A stretch of DNA of 28,403 bases from Odoribacteraceae bacterium (GTDB lineage: Bacteria; Bacteroidota; Bacteroidia; Bacteroidales; Marinifilaceae): assembly GCA_031279175.1 (NCBI GenBank), contig JAITJA010000101.1, positions 1 to 28,403 of the forward strand, given 5' to 3'. The notes under the pieces are model-generated. The model was not told the DNA's origin and searched no databases. It saw only the letters and a list, made by a program, of their open reading frames with translations. Positions 23,445 through 28,403 of this stretch are shown here, in pieces (within the stretch, counting starts at the first letter, position 1; every line of letters starts with the position of its first letter). The position numbers and the translations under genes are program-made.

Positions 23445-24323
23445 ATGAAAAACAGACGCTATATCATTATCATATTCCTGGCAAGTTTCGTACTCCTGGC
23501 AAACCAAGCCTTGTGGAGTTCCTGCGCGAAAGACAAATTCGAGGATAGCATTTATGACATCGTCGATCCCGATTTGGACGAATTGGCCTTGTGGGTACGA
23601 GACAGTTTCGTCGTCCCGTACAATATCGAGGTATTGTATCGTTGGGAGGATATGGAGACGGACATGTCACATAACCTGGTTCCCCCGACTCGTTCGTACG
23701 TGCAACGCTTCTTGCAGATGGTCAAACGATGCTTCTTCGACACGTATATTCGTCTCGTGGGAAAGGATGCGATGAATCCTGTCTTCCCGAAACAACTTTT
23801 GTTGCTGGGGACGAAAGCCTTTTCCAGCGACGGTACGGCTACGGCCGGTACAGCCGATGCGGGGAAGAAGATCGAATTGTATGGTGTGGATGAATATTAC
23901 TTCCGTTGGAAAAGTCATGACACGATCCGGGAGTACGTACACGTTATGCACCACGAATTCACCCATATTCTAAACCAACAGAAGGCTTACCAGTTGGCGT
24001 TTAAAAAGATCACGCCGGCCTCCTACACGGTAAGTTGGTTCAATGAATCGGAAACGAGCGCGTTAAATGCCGGTTTTGTTACCCCTTATGCCATGGCCGA
24101 ACCGGACGAGGATTTTGCGGAGACGTTCTCTACCTATGTTGATCACTCGGAGACGGAGTGGAACAGCCTGCTTTCCCGCGCTCCCGAGAGTGGACGGAAT
24201 CTGATACAGAAAAAAGTAGAGATCATCCGTACCTACATGGACGAGTCGTGGCACATCGACATGGATGCGTTGCGTGCCCTGATACAAGAGTCCATTCAGA
24301 ACGTGGCAACCGGTAATAATTAA
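23445..24323 (+). CDS. Putative zinc metallopeptidase lipoprotein (HExxH; Peptidase_Mx1-like)
   Basis: 292-aa exported protein. A hydrophobic signal segment (6-23) precedes LWSSC, with Cys27 as probable lipid anchor. The zinc motif HEFTH lies at 170-174 within YVHVMHHEFTHILNQQ. A downstream DEDFAETFSTYV (221-232) offers Glu226 as a possible third ligand. Proteins of this kind accompany SusC/D pairs in many Bacteroidota and are annotated as putative zinc-binding metallopeptidases. Its activity on a peptide or protein at the cell surface is plausible but unproven. Spacing to both neighbours is 12 bp, which supports one operon. Confidence 0.85.
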   Translation: MKNRRYIIIIFLASFVLLANQALWSSCAKDKFEDSIYDIVDPDLDELALWVRDSFVVPYNIEVLYRWEDMETDMSHNLVPPTRSYVQRFLQMVKRCFFDTYIRLVGKDAMNPVFPKQLLLLGTKAFSSDGTATAGTADAGKKIELYGVDEYYFRWKSHDTIREYVHVMHHEFTHILNQQKAYQLAFKKITPASYTVSWFNESETSALNAGFVTPYAMAEPDEDFAETFSTYVDHSETEWNSLLSRAPESGRNLIQKKVEIIRTYMDESWHIDMDALRALIQESIQNVATGNN

Positions 24324-24335
24324 AAAGTAAAAGCG

Positions 24336-25709
24336 ATGAAAAAAAGAGAAATATTGTGGTTGGTTTCTTTACTTCTCCTGTGCGTGCGGTGTACGGTGAA
24401 GGAAGATTATATCTTCGATGAGAGCGCGACCGCTCGCATTAAAGCCTATATCACCGATTGCGGAGCGATTATCACGCAACCCGAACACGGGTGGAAAGTA
24501 TTGTTTGAACCGAACAAGCAGAGCCTCGGTGGGTATCATGTAGTGATGAAGTTCAACGAGGATGGTACCGTACGGATGGTATGCGATTTCCTCGCGGAGG
24601 AGTCTACCTCTACCTATTCTTTCAACGAATCACAGGGGGCGGTGCTCTGTATGGACACGTATTCCGTGTTGCATTACCTTTCCGACCCGCGCGTTCCGCG
24701 AGCAGGGATACTTGGAGTCGGGCTGGAGGGTGAGTTTGAATTTGTTATCAAGGAGGTAACTCCCGATTCGCTGGTCTTTTCAGGGAAGAAATGGGGAGAA
24801 CCTGTCGTGTTTTACCCGGCCGAGGCGGATGACTGGACGGGACGTATGGAAAGATACCGCGAGCATATCGAGAAAATGGCCCCCCAGGATGATTCGCCTT
24901 TCTTTAGGGCATTGACGATGAACCTAACGGCTATTAACCTGGTGTATGATCCTCCTACTCGCACGGTCGTCTACACCTATTCCGACAACGAGAGCGAACA
25001 AATATTATCGGCATGGACGAGGGTCTACGGGACAGACGAGGGTATTCGCTTTTCGCCCGCGATACGCGTGAATGGCGTGGTGCTAGACCAGTTGCGATAC
25101 AATCGCACGACTCGCTTATTCGAGGTTGGCACTCCCGGCGTCACCGGTTCGTTGAAATACAGCGACACCCCTCCTTTTCCATTCTTCAACTCGCTCGACA
25201 TGCTGCAAGCGCGTTCCACGTTTGCTTGCACGCCGCGTGTGGGTACGATCTCCGGGAGCATGACGAGTATTTTTAGTTTTCTCGAAGCCTTGATGGGAGG
25301 TCATTCCATCTACATGACTTCGGAATTACAATTAGGGTATAGGGGTTTGTTGTTAGCCGGGATGAAGCAATTCCGCATCATCTGGGACATTGACGGGCGA
25401 GGCCCCTGGTTCACGTTCTTTGGTGCGCAGTCCGCGTTCGCGGGAGAAGCCCTTTACTCCACGAATTATAGGTTAGAGATGGAGGTGTTGAGAGCGTCGC
25501 GGGATCAGGTTCGCTTTACTTGGACGGGTGAGAATCAAAACAACGACACGCAATTTCACACGAACATGACGTCACAACTCGGTTTCGCGGCTTTTCGTCA
25601 GTTCATCACAGACCCGGCAGGATTCACGGTCGTGCCGAGTTCGAACGAACGCTTCTACCTGGTAAACTTGAGTGATTCGAAACGTTGGCTATTGTTGTCA
25701 AAAGAGTAA
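24336..25709 (+). CDS. DUF4302-like lipoprotein
   Basis: 457-aa predicted exported protein. The start resembles DUF4302 family proteins: an N-terminal signal, then VKEDYIFDESATARIKAYIT, HGWKVLFEPNKQSLGGYH and VVMKFNEDGTVRMV. The lipobox is unusual: LLCVRC places Arg before Cys19, and an earlier Cys16 follows leucines, so lipidation is less certain than for its neighbours. The family has no known activity. Its regular position after the SusD and metallopeptidase genes suggests a surface-exposed accessory factor in binding or handling the same substrate. The next gene, a second SusC, starts 26 bp downstream. Confidence 0.82.
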   Translation: MKKREILWLVSLLLLCVRCTVKEDYIFDESATARIKAYITDCGAIITQPEHGWKVLFEPNKQSLGGYHVVMKFNEDGTVRMVCDFLAEESTSTYSFNESQGAVLCMDTYSVLHYLSDPRVPRAGILGVGLEGEFEFVIKEVTPDSLVFSGKKWGEPVVFYPAEADDWTGRMERYREHIEKMAPQDDSPFFRALTMNLTAINLVYDPPTRTVVYTYSDNESEQILSAWTRVYGTDEGIRFSPAIRVNGVVLDQLRYNRTTRLFEVGTPGVTGSLKYSDTPPFPFFNSLDMLQARSTFACTPRVGTISGSMTSIFSFLEALMGGHSIYMTSELQLGYRGLLLAGMKQFRIIWDIDGRGPWFTFFGAQSAFAGEALYSTNYRLEMEVLRASRDQVRFTWTGENQNNDTQFHTNMTSQLGFAAFRQFITDPAGFTVVPSSNERFYLVNLSDSKRWLLLSKE

Positions 25710-25735
25710 TTGGTTGTTTATAAAAAGGAAAACGT

Positions 25736-28403
25736 ATGAATAAAAAGAATATACTACCCGGAATAGGTTTCCTCCTCTTGTTGATGCTCGTGACCGCGGG
25801 GCGGCTCCCGGCAGTAGAAGCGACAGGTATGGAGCGGATTCCCGGGATACAAGTTAATGATACCGTACCCCAGGGCATAAGAACGGTTAGCGGCCAAGTA
25901 GTAGACGAGGAAGGAAGTCCCATGCCGGGAGTAACTGTTTTGATTAAGGGCACTTCTACGGGGATGGCCACGGACGTGAATGGTAATTTTAAATTAAACG
26001 TGCCGATTGGGAAACATACTTTACGTTTCTCTTTCATGGGCTACTCCCCTCGCGAGATCGATAGCCAATCTCGGATTCTGACGCGAGTAGTCATGCAGGA
26101 AGTGGTATCTACTATCGATGAGGTGGTGGTGACCGGTTACCAGACCATCGACCGGAAACTATTTACCGGTTCTGCCAGCGTGGTGAGAGCCGACAAATTA
26201 GAGTCAGACGGGGCGAACGACATCTCTCGCATGTTGCAAGGGAAGGCCGCCGGTATAGCGATACAGAACGTGTCGGGTACTTTCGGTGCTGCCCCGAAGA
26301 TGAAAATTCGCGGATCCTCTTCGATCTTTGGCGAGATGAAACCGTTATGGGTAATTGACGGAGTTGTGCTGGAAGATGTCGTGGAGATCAGTGCGGACGA
26401 GCTATCTTCCTGAGATGCGACCACTTTGATCAGTTCGGCTGTTGCCGGCGTGAACAGCGCGGACATTGAGAGCTTCCAGATACTGAAAGATGCCTCCGCC
26501 ACGGCCCTCTACGGAGCGCGGGCGATGAACGGGGTAATCGTGATCACCACGAGAAAAGGACGCATCGGCCAGATGACGTTGAACTACAACGGAGAATTCA
26601 CGATGCGCCAGGTGCCTTCTTACCGCGAGTACAACATCATGAACTCGCAACAGCAGATGGCCGTTTATCTCGACATGGAGGCAAAAGGATGGCTACGCGA
26701 CGTGGAAGTACTAAACGGCGCCAACGGGGGAGTCTTCCTAAAGATGTACAACGGTTGGAACCAATACGATCCTGAGACCGACAGTTTCGAGGTAACCAAC
26801 ACGCCGGAGGGAATGCGGCAGTTCTTGCGGAAGTACGAGAAGGTAAATACCAACTGGTTTAACGTGCTTTTCCGTCCGAACGTGCAACACAATCATTCCA
26901 TCTCCATCTCCACCGGTATTGAAAAGGCACGCTTCTATGCTTCGTTAAGCTTCTTCGGTGATCCGGGATGGTCGCCGACGGACAACGTGAACCGTTTCAC
27001 GGCCAACATCAATACCTCGGTAGACATCACCAAGTGGTTAAATTTAAACTTGATTAGCAACACCTCCATGCGTTTGCAAATCGCTCCCGGGACTCTTAGC
27101 CGGACGATAGACGCGCAGGCGGGGAGCATATCGAGAGCCTTCGACATCAATCCTTTTAGTTACGCGCTCAATTCGAGCCGTGTGTTGCGTCCCTACGACG
27201 ACAACGGGAACTACGAGTACTACACGATGAATTACGCCCCATTTAACATCTTGGATGAACTGAATAATAACCAGATCGAACTGGAGATGTTAGATACCCG
27301 GTTACAGGGTGAGTTCGAAATTAAGCCCATTCGCCCGGTGAATATCAAGTTAATGGGGTCGATACGCTACGTGAAGACGAGTCAGGAACACAAAATCATG
27401 GAGAATTCCAATATGTCCGAATCCTACCGCGCCGATTACAACGAGGAGGTAAGATCGAACAACTCCAACCTCTATCGTGATCCCGACAACGTGACGAGCG
27501 TCCCGATCGAGGTGTTGCCCAAGGGAGGATTCTATACCCGGCGGGACAACATGTTATTAAATTACTATTTCCGTGGGATGGCCAACTACGATAATTTGTT
27601 TAGCGACCTGCACCGGCTGAACGTGTTAGTTGGTACCGAGATCAAGAGCACCGATCGCTCCGCTTCCGAAAACTTTGGTTACGGGATGCAATTCCAGCGA
27701 GGTAACGTCCCCTTCGTGGACTACCGGATATTGAAAAAAACCGTGGAACGGGGACTTTCCTATTTCTCGTACAACAACTACACCGACCGTTTCGTGGCTG
27801 CCTTCGGGACAGTAGGATACTCCTTCGACGAACGCTACACGTTGAACGCCACGGTACGTTACGACGGTTCCAACAAGTTGGGAAAATCCCGCACGGCTCG
27901 CTGGTTGCCCACGTGGAACATCAGCGGTGGATGGCACATGAACCGGGAATGGTTCCTCGAGAACCTGGACTGGCTGTCGCGAATGACCCTTCGCGCTACC
28001 TACGGTCTGACTGCTAACATGGGGCCTGCCACCAATTCCGCTGTCGTCTACCGCAATATCGTCCCCTATCGTCCGGTGGACTACCGGGAGAACGGCATCT
28101 ACATCCAGGAGCTGGAAAACTCCGAGATCACGTGGGAAAAACAGTACGAGATGAACGTCGGACTTGACCTCGGGTTCTTCAACAATCGCTTGAGTTTGAT
28201 TGTTGATGCTTACTCGCGTCAAGGCTTTGATCTGATCGGTGTGATGCGCTCGTCGGGTATCGGGGGAAAGCGTTTCAAGTATGCCAACTATGCAGACATG
28301 AAATCGCATGGCTTCGAGTTCACCTTGAACACGAAAAACGTCAACAACAGAGATTTTAAGTGGGAGACCAATCTCACCTTCTCTTATAACAAAAACGAGA
28401 TTA
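25736..28403 (+). pseudogene. Second SusC-like receptor, interrupted by an in-frame TGA; runs off the window
   Basis: Paralogue of the receptor at 18201, similar along its length, but without the STN domain. After a signal peptide (6-30) come the carboxypeptidase-regulatory-like domain (VSGQVVDEEGSPMPGVTVLIKG), the TonB box DEVVVTGYQ and the plug. At 26411-26413 the codon is TGA where the paralogue has GGG (LSSGDAKTL against LSS-stop-DATTL). The same frame then stays open to the right edge, about 660 codons, with full homology. A single substitution from GGA explains it. TGA ends menB, menC and other genes here, so recoding is not general. Without readthrough only a 225-aa fragment is made. 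Sequencing error remains possible. Confidence 0.85.

Noticed and set aside
26411..26413. TGA as a sense codon (glycine recoding) or selenocysteine
   Set aside because: TGA ends menF, menB, menC, lpxH and the glycosylase gene with normal junctions. The paralogue has Gly, not Cys, at this site, and no SECIS-like context was recognised.

Overview
This window reads as chromosomal DNA of a Bacteroidota (Bacteroidales) bacterium. The evidence is SusC/SusD pairs with a STN-type receptor, an ECF sigma/FecR pair with a DUF4974-like tail, TAnnTTTG-type promoters, few Shine-Dalgarno sequences and a classical menF-D-B-C-E menaquinone operon. The metallopeptidase and DUF4302-like lipoproteins next to SusC/D resemble loci I associate with Odoribacteraceae-like Bacteroidales, but that placement is tentative. 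Bases 1-15,300 are very GC-rich. The SusC/D region after 18,000 is visibly less so.

Layout. (1) 1-187: probable C-terminal tail of a gene entering from the left. (2) 296-1390, minus: a cation diffusion facilitator 12 bp behind tRNA-Leu(GAG). (3) 1494-3681, plus: UDP-glucose dehydrogenase overlapping a YegS-type lipid kinase. (4) 8051-3659, minus: a tight operon of a sugar nucleotidyltransferase, a kinase-fold protein with altered catalytic residues, a DUF4369/thioredoxin-fold lipoprotein without the CxxC pair, LpxH, and a hypoxanthine-type DNA glycosylase. (5) 8052-8553: a gap with a promoter and only doubtful micro-ORFs. (6) 9222-8554, minus: a Sel1-repeat protein with hypermutable C tracts in its first codons and in its likely promoter. 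(7) 9571-15277, plus: menF, menD, menB, menC and menE, abutting or overlapping, which take chorismate to o-succinylbenzoyl-CoA and on to DHNA-CoA. (8) 15278-15833: no convincing gene, but an array of 11 palindromes spaced exactly 21 bp apart, flanked by degenerate 21-bp-periodic DNA. (9) 15834-16313: ispF. (10) 16354-28403: an ECF sigma factor, FecR anti-sigma, STN-bearing SusC, SusD, HExxH metallopeptidase lipoprotein, DUF4302-like lipoprotein, and a second SusC without STN that carries an in-frame TGA and runs off the right edge.

How the genes work together. The sigma/FecR/STN-SusC trio forms a substrate-sensing trans-envelope circuit controlling a two-receptor uptake locus; its substrate cannot be read from sequence. 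The minus operon at 8051-3659 mixes envelope and sugar-nucleotide functions with DNA repair. The least explained element is the 21-bp palindrome array between menE and ispF. The next most notable are the single TGA in the second SusC, the catalytically altered kinase homologue, and the C-tract arrangement at the Sel1 gene.
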